From: Eshraghiella sp964405265
GTDB taxonomy: Bacteria; Bacillota; Clostridia; Lachnospirales; Lachnospiraceae
Length of the DNA stretch: 64,000 nucleotides
Assembly (NCBI GenBank): GCA_964405265.1
Contig: CAYONC010000007.1
Span: 43,953-107,952, forward strand
Direction of reading: 5' to 3'
The first letter of the stretch is position 1. Each line of letters begins with the position of its first letter. Under the pieces are notes generated by a model that was given only the letters and a program-made list of their open reading frames with translations, ran no database searches and was not told where the DNA came from. Shown here piece by piece: positions 42,600 through 51,799 of the stretch. Both the position numbers and the translations under genes were made by a program.

Positions 42600-44624
42600 A
42601 TGGCTGAATATTCCATTATTAAATTGAATAAAGGTGAATATCTGTATGAAAAAGGCAATGACATTAACAGTATTTCTCTTATAACCGAAGGACGGATTGA
42701 AGCCTATTCTTCTTATGGTGTCATTAGTTTTGAGAAAAATAACATTGCCGGACTTACCGACTGTCTGTACGGAATCTGTATATATGATTACGTTGCCGCT
42801 GAAGATGCGGTTGTACACCGCTTTGCTTATTCATCAGCATCAGATCTGGCAGGCATATTAGGGGCATGTCCCGATTCCGGAGAAATTGTTATGGCAGACA
42901 ACAGGTACGTCATGGAGCTTATAAGAATTTATCTTTCACTTCTTATAAAATGCAGAAAAAAATCTCCTGCTTTTACCCCTGACAACGAAGTCAGCCGCTG
43001 GGAAATTGACAAATATAACGGTCTGAGCTCTGCCGGTGCCGGAATATTGAGGAGCTACTACAATTCAGGCATAAGTCTGGCTGTGGCAGCCCTGGCGGAA
43101 AACAGCCGTTTTGCCAACCTTCTCCATAATTCCTGTATGCAGATTGGCGACATGCTTAATATAGACATGAGTTATACACCTCCTGCCGTGACGGCTGCCG
43201 CTGCAGCACCCGCACCTTCTCAGGTAATACAGTCTGAAGATGATATTGAATCCATACGGGAGGATTTAAGAAATTCAATGGGAAAGATCCTCCGTTATGC
43301 AGAGCTGATGAGGGCTGATGCCGATGATTTTATTGCACTTATAAGCAGATTCAAGAGCTGTCGTGACAGACTTTCCAATGACGAGAGTATACGAAGGCTG
43401 CGTAAATCCATATCCGATTCATTTTACAGAATATATGACAGAATTTTTTCAAAAGCCGTTACTGATGATGCCATTCCGGTACATATCAATATGTTTCTCA
43501 ATTTCGGTTATCTTGATGAAGAACTTGCAGGCGAAGAAAATTCAATATTTCTGTACCGGCTCGCCGACAATGTGGACAATCTGTGCAACACGGGCAATGT
43601 ATGCACAATTTTCCACAGACTGAAGCAGATATTATGGGGTGATAAGAATCCCGGACGTAACGTTCTTGATCAGTCATACAGTGAATATATACGTCAGGAA
43701 ATCAGGTGCGGACGGCTCGATATTACGGAGGAGGACGCACTTAAAGACAATGCACGTAAGGTTAAATTTGAAACCGATAACCTGTTTCATCATGCCAATA
43801 CCATTACCAACGGAAGGATAAGCACGTTTGTACCTGTTTTTATAAAAGAGCATGTTCTCCGTCCGCTTCCTGATGCTTTTATATCCGCCGAGGGTATCAT
43901 GAATATAATTAACAGCATACGTGAAACCGATTTTTCACTTTTTTACCGTTCCGTTATATATCACAATGATAAGGCAGGAATTTCCAAGGAATTTATACAA
44001 AAGGAAGTATTACCGGAAATAGTACTTACCCCGTGTGCAGGAACCAATGCCCTTTTATGGCAGGATATAGACGGACGCCTTCGGGACACTCCTGCCTTAA
44101 TGGCTTTTCCGATATTCTGCATGGAAAACCATGAAACGGTTGTATTAAATGTTTTAGGCAGATACCGTTGGGAAATATGCAAACGTATACAGGGTACATA
44201 CTGGAATGACATATCCGAGAAGTCACTGACATCCGAATATTATGACTATATGCTTTTTTACAGGAAAAACAAAGATTTAACTGATGCCGCCAAGGAAAAA
44301 ATCAAATCTGCACTTATCAACTGCCGTAATAATTACAGTGAGGTATTTGCAAGGGACTATGCATCATGGATAATATATGAATCCAAGGGAAACGGCAAGC
44401 TCAATAAAATTGCAAGAAATATTTTTGCCAAATACTGTCCTTTCAGGAAAGATGTTCGTGATAATCTTGCTTCCAATCCGATGTTCACGGATGCGATTAC
44501 GGGATACGACAGGAGCTCCGCATCCGTCAGAAGACGTATAAATAATTTGTGCAAATCCCTGGCTGCCAATGGTATTCCTGTTCCTGAAGAATTGGAAATA
44601 ACAAAAAAATTATATGATATGTAG
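42600..44624 (+). CDS. Large uncharacterised protein with N-terminal cyclic-nucleotide-binding-like domain
   Basis: 674 residues, soluble. The first about 100 residues look like a cNMP/Crp-type sensor barrel: IIKLNKGEYLYEKGNDINSISLITEGRIEAY. After an Ala/Pro-rich hinge (VTAAAAAPAPSQ, about residue 200) come roughly 470 mostly helical residues with no recognised domain, including SKAVTDDAIPVHINMFLNFG and NVLGRYRWEICKRIQGTYW. There is no DNA-binding helix-turn-helix, so it is not a normal Crp-type regulator. It is the only plus-strand gene between 13.5 and 55 kb, with its own promoter and terminator. Proteins of this general kind occur in Lachnospiraceae, but I know no function. Confidence 0.65.
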   Translation: MAEYSIIKLNKGEYLYEKGNDINSISLITEGRIEAYSSYGVISFEKNNIAGLTDCLYGICIYDYVAAEDAVVHRFAYSSASDLAGILGACPDSGEIVMADNRYVMELIRIYLSLLIKCRKKSPAFTPDNEVSRWEIDKYNGLSSAGAGILRSYYNSGISLAVAALAENSRFANLLHNSCMQIGDMLNIDMSYTPPAVTAAAAAPAPSQVIQSEDDIESIREDLRNSMGKILRYAELMRADADDFIALISRFKSCRDRLSNDESIRRLRKSISDSFYRIYDRIFSKAVTDDAIPVHINMFLNFGYLDEELAGEENSIFLYRLADNVDNLCNTGNVCTIFHRLKQILWGDKNPGRNVLDQSYSEYIRQEIRCGRLDITEEDALKDNARKVKFETDNLFHHANTITNGRISTFVPVFIKEHVLRPLPDAFISAEGIMNIINSIRETDFSLFYRSVIYHNDKAGISKEFIQKEVLPEIVLTPCAGTNALLWQDIDGRLRDTPALMAFPIFCMENHETVVLNVLGRYRWEICKRIQGTYWNDISEKSLTSEYYDYMLFYRKNKDLTDAAKEKIKSALINCRNNYSEVFARDYASWIIYESKGNGKLNKIARNIFAKYCPFRKDVRDNLASNPMFTDAITGYDRSSASVRRRINNLCKSLAANGIPVPEELEITKKLYDM

Positions 44625-44630
44625 CACATA

Positions 44631-44677
44631 AAAATGCCGCCTTATAACCGGATAAAAAGGTTATAAGACGGCATTTT
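44631..44677. terminator. Bidirectional terminator between the cNMP-fold gene and asd
   Basis: AAAATGCCGCCTTATAACC pairs with GGTTATAAGACGGCATTTT with a single mismatch. A and T runs on both sides serve both convergent genes. Confidence 0.9.
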
Positions 44678-44687
44678 AGTGCAATAA

Positions 44688-45773
44688 TTATTTTGCCGTA
44701 ATATATTTCTGTGCAACAAGAAGCTCTGCACTCAGAACGGCTCCGCCTGCCGCTCCTCTTATCGTATTATGTGAAAGTCCCACAAACTTCCAGTCAAATA
44801 CACTGTCCTCCCTTAAACGTCCGAACGAAACGCCGAATCCATTCTCATAATCGACATCAAGGGCAACCTGAGGTCTGTTATCCTCTTCAAGATACTGAAT
44901 AAACTGCTTAGGTGCACTCGGAAGGTTGAGTTCCTGAGGAAGTCCTTTAAAATTAACCCATCTGTCAATAATTTCTTCCTTAGCAGGCTTTTTCTCAAAA
45001 TTAACAAATACGGCAGCCGTATGTCCGTTAAGTACCGGAACACGGATACACTGTGTCGTTATTACAGGAAGTGCTGCCTTTTCAATATGACCGTCAACCA
45101 GCCTGCCCATTAATCTTAATGGTTCCTGCTCGCTCTTTTCCTCTTCTCCCGCAATATACGGTATAATATTTCCTTCCATTTCAGGCCATTCCTTAAAGGT
45201 CTTGCCTGCTCCGGAAATTGCCTGATATGTGGTTGCTACCACAAGCTTCGGTCCAAACTCCCTGAGTGCAAAAATTGCCGGTGTGTAGCTCTGAATTGAG
45301 CAGTTAGGCTTAACGGCAACAAAACCTCTTGTGGTACCGAGTCTCTTTTTCTGATATTCTATGAGTCCGAGATGTTCCGGATTAATTTCCGGTACAACCA
45401 TCGGAACATCTTCCGTCCAGCGGTGAGCACTGTTATTAGATACAACAGGTGTTTCCGTTCTGGCATAATCTTCTTCAATTTTCTTAATTTCTTCCTTGCT
45501 CATGTCAACGGCACTGAATACAAAGTCAACCTTGGATGCCACTTCTTCCACATCCATAACGTTGTATACAACCATTTTCTTAACTGCTTCCGGCATTGGT
45601 GTAGTCATCTTCCATCTTCCGCCAACCGCTTCTTCATACGTCTTCCCTGCGGAGCGCGGACTCGCTGCAATGGCAACTACCTCAAACCACGGATGGTTCT
45701 CAAGCAGTGAAATAAATCTCTGACCAACCATTCCCGTGCCGCCAAGAATACCTACTCTTAATTTCTTTTCCAT
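44688..45773 (-). CDS. asd: Aspartate-semialdehyde dehydrogenase
   Basis: 361 residues. The nucleotide-binding motif GILGGTGMVGQRFISLL is at the start, the catalytic cysteine is in VKPNCSIQSYTPA, and the histidine region reads CIRVPVLNGHTAAV. The sequence follows the archaeal/fungal ASADH branch (PVVSNNSAHRW, YQAISGAGKTFKEWPEM) rather than the E. coli one, as in many Clostridia. It reduces aspartyl phosphate to the semialdehyde for lysine, threonine and methionine synthesis. It follows the deacetylase-like gene by 17 bases. Confidence 0.94.
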   Translation of the reverse strand: MEKKLRVGILGGTGMVGQRFISLLENHPWFEVVAIAASPRSAGKTYEEAVGGRWKMTTPMPEAVKKMVVYNVMDVEEVASKVDFVFSAVDMSKEEIKKIEEDYARTETPVVSNNSAHRWTEDVPMVVPEINPEHLGLIEYQKKRLGTTRGFVAVKPNCSIQSYTPAIFALREFGPKLVVATTYQAISGAGKTFKEWPEMEGNIIPYIAGEEEKSEQEPLRLMGRLVDGHIEKAALPVITTQCIRVPVLNGHTAAVFVNFEKKPAKEEIIDRWVNFKGLPQELNLPSAPKQFIQYLEEDNRPQVALDVDYENGFGVSFGRLREDSVFDWKFVGLSHNTIRGAAGGAVLSAELLVAQKYITAK

Positions 45774-45790
45774 TTCTGTATCTCCTATTA

Positions 45791-47116
45791 TTAGTTTTTC
45801 TGATATACGGCAAATTCATACCCTTTTTCCCTTATACCGTCAATCAGGTCATTAAGCATCATTCTGTTAGCAGAAGATGATGCACTTAACTGATAGATTG
45901 CACCTCCGTGAACCTTGTCGAGAGCATTTGCAAGTGCCGCATCCACCTCCGGCTGTGCATCCACATTCCAGTCACTGTATGCAAAACTCCAGAATACCGT
46001 CCTGTATCCGTGATTCTGTGCCACTGCAAGTACCTGTTCACTGAAATATCCGGATGGGGTACGGAAGAGGTACATTTCATATCCGTAAGTTTCATAGACG
46101 TAATTGTACAACGTATCAAGCTCACTTGTCAAACTATTTACGGATAAATCCGGCACATCCGTTCCATTTGCCGTGTAACTGCCTATCACATGTCCTTCAT
46201 CAATCATTCTTCTGACAAGCTCCGGATTGTTCTTAGCATATGACATCGTAATAAAAAATACCGCTGTTACTTCTTTTTCCCTAAGCTTATCAAGTATGTC
46301 CGGGGTGTTTCCGTACTCATATATCTCATTGAATGTAAGCCATACATACCGGCTTTCCGGCTGTATAAAATCCACTTTATATTTTCCATATTTCAATTCG
46401 TAATATGCGAGATTAGGTCTGTTGGTATCCTTATCATAAGAGCTGCCGACACCATAATATATACCCGTTGTGTCAAATGAGTTAACATCTTCAATGACAA
46501 CACCCTCATTTCCATTCATAAACGGTGTATAATCAACTCCGTCACCCGTCTCAACAGGCATGTCTTCCGGCTTAACCACACATACTTTAAACCCTGTTAC
46601 GGAATAATTACCATATGAATCCCTGGCTATTACCTCCCTGTTGTATTCCCCTTCTCCGGCAAATTCAAGAACTTCCAGCATGTTCTTCCTGCCGTCCGGG
46701 GCAGTCATGTCATCAGAAAAACCATATGTATATTCCGATACGTCATTTACATTCTTAACAACATCCTGAAGTCTCAGGCTGCCTGCATTTTCAAGATATA
46801 TAACATCTTTTTTTAAAATAACCTCCGGTGCCTCCGTATCCGTTACCACTATGTCAAAATATGTTGTCAGGTCTCCATACGTTATACTGCACCTGTATGT
46901 ACCGTACCGGTCCTTATCCACCGATGATACATCAAGCGTCATTCTTTCAAGTACTGTTCTTCCTGCCCTTACATAGTCCGACAGGTCAGTACTGACTTCA
47001 CTTCCGATATTAAGCATGAAGCTGTCTTTTTTAAGATTAATATATCTCTCACCACAGGCGGTCAGCATTAACGGTATTAAAAAAAGCATTAAAATTCCCG
47101 GTATTATTCTCTTCAT
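45791..47116 (-). CDS. Lipoprotein of the polysaccharide deacetylase family lacking metal-binding residues
   Basis: 441 residues. The lipobox LTAC with cysteine near residue 21 marks a membrane-anchored lipoprotein. One or two Ig-like regions (VTDTEAPEVILKKDVI) precede a NodB-type domain from about 250. The usual metal-binding motifs are altered: TFDD reads TFNEIYE, the HxxxH motif reads GSYTANG, and the final LMH motif reads YQLSA. The arginine-proline motif (FRTPSGYFS) remains. A true deacetylase would need the lost Asp and His, so this is probably a non-catalytic carbohydrate-binding homologue. It lies upstream of asd, with GGAGG before the ATG. Confidence 0.82.
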   Translation of the reverse strand: MKRIIPGILMLFLIPLMLTACGERYINLKKDSFMLNIGSEVSTDLSDYVRAGRTVLERMTLDVSSVDKDRYGTYRCSITYGDLTTYFDIVVTDTEAPEVILKKDVIYLENAGSLRLQDVVKNVNDVSEYTYGFSDDMTAPDGRKNMLEVLEFAGEGEYNREVIARDSYGNYSVTGFKVCVVKPEDMPVETGDGVDYTPFMNGNEGVVIEDVNSFDTTGIYYGVGSSYDKDTNRPNLAYYELKYGKYKVDFIQPESRYVWLTFNEIYEYGNTPDILDKLREKEVTAVFFITMSYAKNNPELVRRMIDEGHVIGSYTANGTDVPDLSVNSLTSELDTLYNYVYETYGYEMYLFRTPSGYFSEQVLAVAQNHGYRTVFWSFAYSDWNVDAQPEVDAALANALDKVHGGAIYQLSASSSANRMMLNDLIDGIREKGYEFAVYQKN

Positions 47117-47185
47117 ACAGGATTCCTCCGTACATCTTCAGTAATAAATGAATTATATCACGTCCGTTACCATATAGAAAGTAAT

Positions 47186-47216
47186 AAAAATGCTGTTGCC
47201 GGAAATTGGCAACAGC
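47186..47216 (-). terminator. Intrinsic terminator after tRNA-Thr
   Basis: On the minus strand GCTGTTGCC pairs perfectly with GGCAACAGC across a 7-base loop, followed by ATTTTTATT. It ends the sigH - tRNA-Thr transcript. Confidence 0.9.
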
Positions 47217-47229
47217 AGTATTAATCAAA

Positions 47230-47302
47230 AGCTACTAACGGGATTCGAACCCGTGACCTCCGCCTTACCAAGGCGACGCTCTACCTCCTGAGCCATAGTA
47301 GC
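47230..47302 (-). tRNA. tRNA-Thr (anticodon GGT)
   Basis: A complete cloverleaf on the minus strand. The acceptor arms GCTACTA/TAGTAGC pair perfectly, the D-arm is GCTC...GAGC, the anticodon loop is TTGGTAA with anticodon GGT, and the T-loop is TTCGAAT between ACGGG and CCCGT. No CCA is encoded. It sits 38 bases after sigH and is followed by a terminator, so it may be read through from sigH. Confidence 0.95.
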
Positions 47303-47340
47303 GAACACATATGGTAATGTACCACAAATCAAAAAGGAAA

Positions 47341-47955
47341 TCAATAATTTTTTGAAATTTTATTTCTTATTCTCTGTATTGCATTATCCACCGACTTCGG
47401 AGATTTATTCAAAATACCGGCAATACGGGCATAACTCAATCCTTCCATATACAGCTTCAGCACCTGTTTTTCCATTCTGCTGAGGTTATTATTTATTTCC
47501 GTTTTTATATTATCCGTACTTTCCCTGCCTATAACAAGCCTCTCCGGGTTACTGTCCGATTCATCCGTCAGTGTATCCGCAAGCCGTACTCCGGTGCCGT
47601 CCTCATCGCATATAAGCTCATCAAACGAAACATATGTATTCAGGGGGCTGTTTTTTTTCCTGTTATATGTGGTAACAACGCTTCTTATGTGACGGCTTAT
47701 GCACAAGGACGCAAATGTCATAAAATTAGCCTCCCTGTCTGCCCTGTAATCACGTATTGCTTTAAAAAGTCCCAGCATTCCTTCCTGCAGCAGGTCCTCA
47801 TTGTCTGCTCCTGCAAGATAATACGACCTGGCTTTTTTACGGACAAGATTTTTGTATTTTTCCATAAGTACGTCTGCAGCCCTGCCGTCGCCGTTACGGT
47901 ATATTTCAACAAGCTCCTCGTCCGACATTCTGCCGTACCACTCCGCATTAACCAT
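47341..47955 (-). CDS. sigH: RNA polymerase sigma factor SigH
   Basis: 204 residues with LVRKKARSYYLAGADNEDLLQEGMLGLFKAIRDYR (region 2) and LSYARIAGILNKSPKSVDNAIQRIRNKI (region 4), the classic Spo0H profile. It directs early sporulation and transition-phase genes. It lies directly downstream of rlmB at the end of the cysS cluster, its usual position in Firmicutes, and is 3 bases from rlmB. In other species spo0A and spoIIA depend on it. Confidence 0.94.
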   Translation of the reverse strand: MVNAEWYGRMSDEELVEIYRNGDGRAADVLMEKYKNLVRKKARSYYLAGADNEDLLQEGMLGLFKAIRDYRADREANFMTFASLCISRHIRSVVTTYNRKKNSPLNTYVSFDELICDEDGTGVRLADTLTDESDSNPERLVIGRESTDNIKTEINNNLSRMEKQVLKLYMEGLSYARIAGILNKSPKSVDNAIQRIRNKISKNY

Positions 47956-47958
47956 AAC

Positions 47959-48699
47959 TTATCCCATCCTCTGTCTGACTATTTCATATGCAAGCACTCC
48001 TGCCGCAACAGATGCGTTAAGCGAATCTATGCTGCCATACATCGGAACTGCTGCCGTAAAATCGCACTTTTCTTTTACAAGTCTGCTTACGCCTTCGCCT
48101 TCATTACCTATGACAAGTCCTATGGCACCTTTTAAATCTAAATTGTACATTAATTCTCCGCCCATATCGGCACATACGAACCACAGGCCTTTCTTTTTAA
48201 GCTCATCCATTGTTGCTGCTATATTGGTCACTTTCGCTACCGGAGTGTAATTTAATGCCCCTGCCGATGTCCTTGCCACAGTTGCAGTAAGTCCCACCGC
48301 ACGTCTTTTAGGTATTATAACCCCGTGTGCTCCCGCAAGATTTGCCGTTCTTATGATTGCTCCCAGATTATGCGGGTCCTCTATTCCATCCAGTATGAAT
48401 ATGAACGGCGGCTCATTTTTTGCTTCTGCCGCTTTAAGAATGTCATCAATTTCAGCATACTCATATGCTGCCGCATTTGCGATTACACCCTGATGACGTC
48501 CTGTTTCTGACATGCGGTCAAGACATTCCCTGTTAACAAATTTTATTATGGTATCTTTTTTTCTTGCTTCCCTGACTATGGATAACACGGGGCCATCCTT
48601 GCATCCGTCCAGTATATACAGCCTGTCTATGGTTTTTCCGGAACGGAAAGCCTCAAGAACCGCATTTCTTCCTTCAATGGTAAACTCTGTGTATTTCAT
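47959..48699 (-). CDS. rlmB: 23S rRNA 2-prime-O-ribose methyltransferase RlmB
   Basis: 246 residues of a SpoU-type SPOUT methyltransferase. The N-terminal substrate-binding part has IEGRNAVLEAFRSG, and the catalytic motifs are LDGIEDPHNLGAIIRTANLAG, IGLVIGNEGEGVSRLV and VPMYGSIDSLNASVAAGVL. It methylates G2251 of 23S rRNA using S-adenosylmethionine. The start overlaps the mrnC stop by 4 bases. The position between mrnC and sigH is typical. Confidence 0.94.
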   Translation of the reverse strand: MKYTEFTIEGRNAVLEAFRSGKTIDRLYILDGCKDGPVLSIVREARKKDTIIKFVNRECLDRMSETGRHQGVIANAAAYEYAEIDDILKAAEAKNEPPFIFILDGIEDPHNLGAIIRTANLAGAHGVIIPKRRAVGLTATVARTSAGALNYTPVAKVTNIAATMDELKKKGLWFVCADMGGELMYNLDLKGAIGLVIGNEGEGVSRLVKEKCDFTAAVPMYGSIDSLNASVAAGVLAYEIVRQRMG

Positions 48700-49124
48700 T
48701 TGCTGACCTCTCCGTCCAGTATGGATAATCCTGTTTTAACAATTTCCATTATTCTGCCAAATTTTTTCTGAAGATACAGATATCCTATAAGTGCCTCAAA
48801 TCCGGTAGCTTTCCTGTAATCTGAGGCAGTGGCGTTTTTTGCCCTGGTTGCGGAATGAGCGTTTCTTCCTCTTCTGTATACCGCTTCTTCCTCCTCAGAC
48901 AAAAAATCGTGCAGTGCTTCCGCCATCCGTGCCTGCGTTCCTGCCTTTGCAAGACTGCTTGCTTTTCCGTTAAGCCTGTTAACGGGAGCATTACCCTTCG
49001 TAACAAGCATTGTTCTTATAATAAGTTCATATACACAATCACCGATATATGCAAGTGTAAGAGGCGAATATTCCGCAACATTTACTTCTTTTATACCGAG
49101 AATGTTCTCCATGGCTTCAATCAT
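48696..49124 (-). CDS. mrnC: Mini-ribonuclease III (MrnC)
   Basis: 142 residues of an RNase III catalytic domain without the double-stranded RNA-binding domain. Visible features include YSPLTLAYIGDCVYELIIRT, carrying the metal-binding aspartate, and ATGFEALIGYLYLQKKFGR. It matures 23S rRNA in Firmicutes. The start overlaps the end of cysS by 4 bases. Confidence 0.93.
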   Translation of the reverse strand: MIEAMENILGIKEVNVAEYSPLTLAYIGDCVYELIIRTMLVTKGNAPVNRLNGKASSLAKAGTQARMAEALHDFLSEEEEAVYRRGRNAHSATRAKNATASDYRKATGFEALIGYLYLQKKFGRIMEIVKTGLSILDGEVSK

Positions 49125-50536
49125 TTAATTTCGTACACTGTTCCTTCCCTGGTATCCTTGATATATATACCTTTTGCCGCAAGCTCATCCCTTATGGAGT
49201 CGGCTTTTACAAAATTCTTTGCTGCTTTTGCTTCTTTTCTCTCTTCAATCTTATCGAGGATATATTTCTCAAGCTCACTGTCCGCAGCCTTTCCGGTTTC
49301 CTCACGTTCAGCCGTCAGGTTAAGCGACAATACTTCATCGAAGCTTTTTATAAGTGCAAGCTTTGTTGCATCATTAAGACTGCTTCTTAATACGTCATAA
49401 ATTACCGTAATGGCTGATGATGTATTAATATCATTACATAATGCCGACAAAAAATCATTTTTAAATTTTGATGCTTCTTCTTCGTTTACGGCTCCGTCTT
49501 CTTTAAGTTCACTTATTTTTCTGACAAGCTTGTTGTATGCCGTTGTCATGTTGTCAAGCACTTCATATGAAAACTCAAGCGGTTTGCGGTAATGCGACTG
49601 TAAGCAGAACAGTCTGTATACAAGCGGATTATATCCTTTTTCCTCCAATAATGAAACAGTAAGAAATTCTCCGTTTGATTTGCTCATCTTTCCCGATTTG
49701 TCATTAAGATGATGCACGTGGAACCAGTAATTGCACCATTTATGCCCCAAGTATGACTCACTCTGTGCTATTTCATTGGTATGATGCGGAAAAATATTAT
49801 CAACACCTCCGCAGTGAATATCCATATATTCACCCAGATGCTTCATGCTTATGCATGAGCACTCAATATGCCATCCCGGATATCCCATTCCCCACGGACT
49901 GTCCCATTTAAGTTCCTGATTGTCAAATTTGGATTTTGTAAACCACAATACGAAGTCCGCTTTATTTTTCTTATTCGTATCTTCCACAACATCATCACGC
50001 ACGCCGACCATGAGTTCTTTCTCAGACTGGCTTGAAAATACGTAATAATCCTTCAGGAGTGATGTATCAAAATATACATTGCCTCCTGATACATAAGCAT
50101 ATCCCTTATCAAGAAGTGCCTGAACCATATTAATAAATTCCGGTATACAGTTGGTTGCAGGCTCAACTACATCCGGTGTCTTTATGTTAAGCTTGGCGCA
50201 ATCGGCAAAAAACGCCCTTGTGTAAAATTCCGCTATTTCCATAACGGTTTTATTCTCACGTTTTGCACCCTTTAACATTTTATCGTCACCCGTATCCGTA
50301 TCACCGGTAAGATGACCGACATCCGTAATATTCATGACACGTTTAACTTCATATCCTGCATAACGGAGTGTTTTTTCAAGAACATCCTCCATGATGTAGC
50401 ATCTTAAATTTCCAATATGGGCATAATGATATACGGTCGGTCCGCAGGTGTACATTGATACCCTCCCATCCGTATTAGGAATAAATTTTTCCGTTTTCCT
50501 TGTCAGTGTATTAAACAAAGTTATTTTATTTTCCAT
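49121..50536 (-). CDS. cysS: Cysteinyl-tRNA synthetase
   Basis: 471 residues. The class I signature is HIGNLRCYI and the second signature is KMSKSNGEF. The zinc-ligating cysteine and histidine motifs are visible (YTCGPTVYHYAHIGN and GWHIECSCISMKHLG). It charges tRNA-Cys. The gene overlaps the end of cysE by 11 bases, linking cysteine synthesis to its use. No T-box was seen upstream. Confidence 0.96.
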   Translation of the reverse strand: MENKITLFNTLTRKTEKFIPNTDGRVSMYTCGPTVYHYAHIGNLRCYIMEDVLEKTLRYAGYEVKRVMNITDVGHLTGDTDTGDDKMLKGAKRENKTVMEIAEFYTRAFFADCAKLNIKTPDVVEPATNCIPEFINMVQALLDKGYAYVSGGNVYFDTSLLKDYYVFSSQSEKELMVGVRDDVVEDTNKKNKADFVLWFTKSKFDNQELKWDSPWGMGYPGWHIECSCISMKHLGEYMDIHCGGVDNIFPHHTNEIAQSESYLGHKWCNYWFHVHHLNDKSGKMSKSNGEFLTVSLLEEKGYNPLVYRLFCLQSHYRKPLEFSYEVLDNMTTAYNKLVRKISELKEDGAVNEEEASKFKNDFLSALCNDINTSSAITVIYDVLRSSLNDATKLALIKSFDEVLSLNLTAEREETGKAADSELEKYILDKIEERKEAKAAKNFVKADSIRDELAAKGIYIKDTREGTVYEIK

Positions 50537-51170
50537 ATATTTCTCCTATTTTTTCCTGAAGCTCAGCAACAGACTCTTTTAAGCGGTTAATTTCTCCATA
50601 TACCGGATCCGGAAGATGTATCTGGTCAAGATCGGTATTCGGGAGCTTAACGTCATCGCATTTAACAATTCTCCCCGGTATTCCTACAACCGTGGAATTA
50701 GGCGGAACCTCATTAAGTACAACTGAGCCTGCTCCGATTTTTGAACCGGCTCCTATCGTGAATGAACCGAGTATTTTGGCACCGGTACTTATCATGACAT
50801 TGTCCTCAATAGTAGGATGTCTCTTCCCCTGTTCTTTACCGGTTCCTCCGAGGGTTACCCCCTGATATATTGTAACGTTGTCACCTATTATGGCTGTTTC
50901 GCCTATTACAACGCCGTGCCCGTGATCAATAAATACACCTTTTCCGATTACCGCACCCGGATGTATTTCTATTCCTGTTCTTCTTGCTGTCCGCTGTGAA
51001 ATCTTTCTTGCCCTGTAATATTTACCCGCAAGATAATAACGATGTGCTTTTCTGTATTTCCATATTGCCCAAAAGCTCGGATACAGAAACACTTCCATGT
51101 CCGATTTCATGGCAGGATCCCTGTCTCTGATAAGCAGTACGGATTCCTTAATATAGTCCCTGAATTTCAT
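50526..51170 (-). CDS. cysE: Serine O-acetyltransferase
   Basis: 214 residues. Left-handed beta-helix hexapeptide repeats run through GVFIDHGHGVVIGETAIIGD and TIEDNVMISTGAKILGSFTI, with the catalytic DHGHG motif. This shorter type (EpsC/CysE of Firmicutes) acetylates serine for cysteine synthesis. It lies 15 bases after ispF and directly upstream of cysS, a common cysE-cysS pair. Confidence 0.94.
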   Translation of the reverse strand: MKFRDYIKESVLLIRDRDPAMKSDMEVFLYPSFWAIWKYRKAHRYYLAGKYYRARKISQRTARRTGIEIHPGAVIGKGVFIDHGHGVVIGETAIIGDNVTIYQGVTLGGTGKEQGKRHPTIEDNVMISTGAKILGSFTIGAGSKIGAGSVVLNEVPPNSTVVGIPGRIVKCDDVKLPNTDLDQIHLPDPVYGEINRLKESVAELQEKIGEIYGK

Positions 51171-51185
51171 ATTGCACCAGCCTTG

Positions 51186-51737
51186 TTACTTTTTCATCGG
51201 GCATCCGCCGCAGCCGCTGCAGCCGGAATTATTCCCGCCCATTATATCATATCCGGCAATGTCTCCCGGTGACACAAGGAGTACAACCGCTGATGCGGCA
51301 ATTCCCTGCCCTGCTCCCGTAAATCCGAGTCCTTCTTCCGTTGTTGCCTTAACGTTGACACGTGATACATCCATATGAAGACATTTTGCAATGTTCTGAC
51401 GCATATCTTCTATATACGGTCTCATCTTAGGATTCTGTGCTATGATTGTGCTGTCAACATTCTCTATGATATAGTGATTTTCCTCAATCAGCCTTCCCGT
51501 CTCCTCAAGGAGAAGCATACTTGAAATACCCCTGTACCGTTCATCACTGTCAGGAAAATGCTTTCCTATGTCTCCAAGGGCAGCAGCTCCCAAAAGGGCA
51601 TCTGATATTGCATGAAGAAGAACATCCGCATCCGAATGTCCAAGCAATCCCAGACTGTATGGTATTTCTACGCCTCCTATTATAAGCTTCCTGTCAGGTA
51701 CAAGCCTGTGTACATCATATCCCGAACCAATTCTCAT
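51186..51737 (-). CDS. ispF: 2-C-methyl-D-erythritol 2,4-cyclodiphosphate synthase
   Basis: 183 residues. IspF motifs include RIGSGYDVHRL, GHSDADVLLHAISDALLGAAALGDIGKHFPDSD and VNVKATTEEGLGFTGAGQGIAASAV in pieces. It forms the cyclic diphosphate intermediate of the non-mevalonate isoprenoid pathway. The normal family length is about 157; here an extra tail of roughly 25 residues ends CSGCGGCPMKK with three cysteines. The tail is unusual and could bind a metal or iron-sulfur cluster. Confidence 0.93.
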   Translation of the reverse strand: MRIGSGYDVHRLVPDRKLIIGGVEIPYSLGLLGHSDADVLLHAISDALLGAAALGDIGKHFPDSDERYRGISSMLLLEETGRLIEENHYIIENVDSTIIAQNPKMRPYIEDMRQNIAKCLHMDVSRVNVKATTEEGLGFTGAGQGIAASAVVLLVSPGDIAGYDIMGGNNSGCSGCGGCPMKK

Positions 51738-51763
51738 ATATTATTCCTCATTTCCTTATAAGG

Positions 51764-51793
51764 TAAAAAAGCCCTTGATAACAATCAAGGGCT
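51764..51793 (-). terminator. Intrinsic terminator after the tRNA-Val/tRNA-Met unit
   Basis: On the minus strand AGCCCTTGAT pairs perfectly with ATCAAGGGCT around a 4-base loop, followed by TTTTTTA. Confidence 0.92.
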
Positions 51794-51799
51794 TATCAG

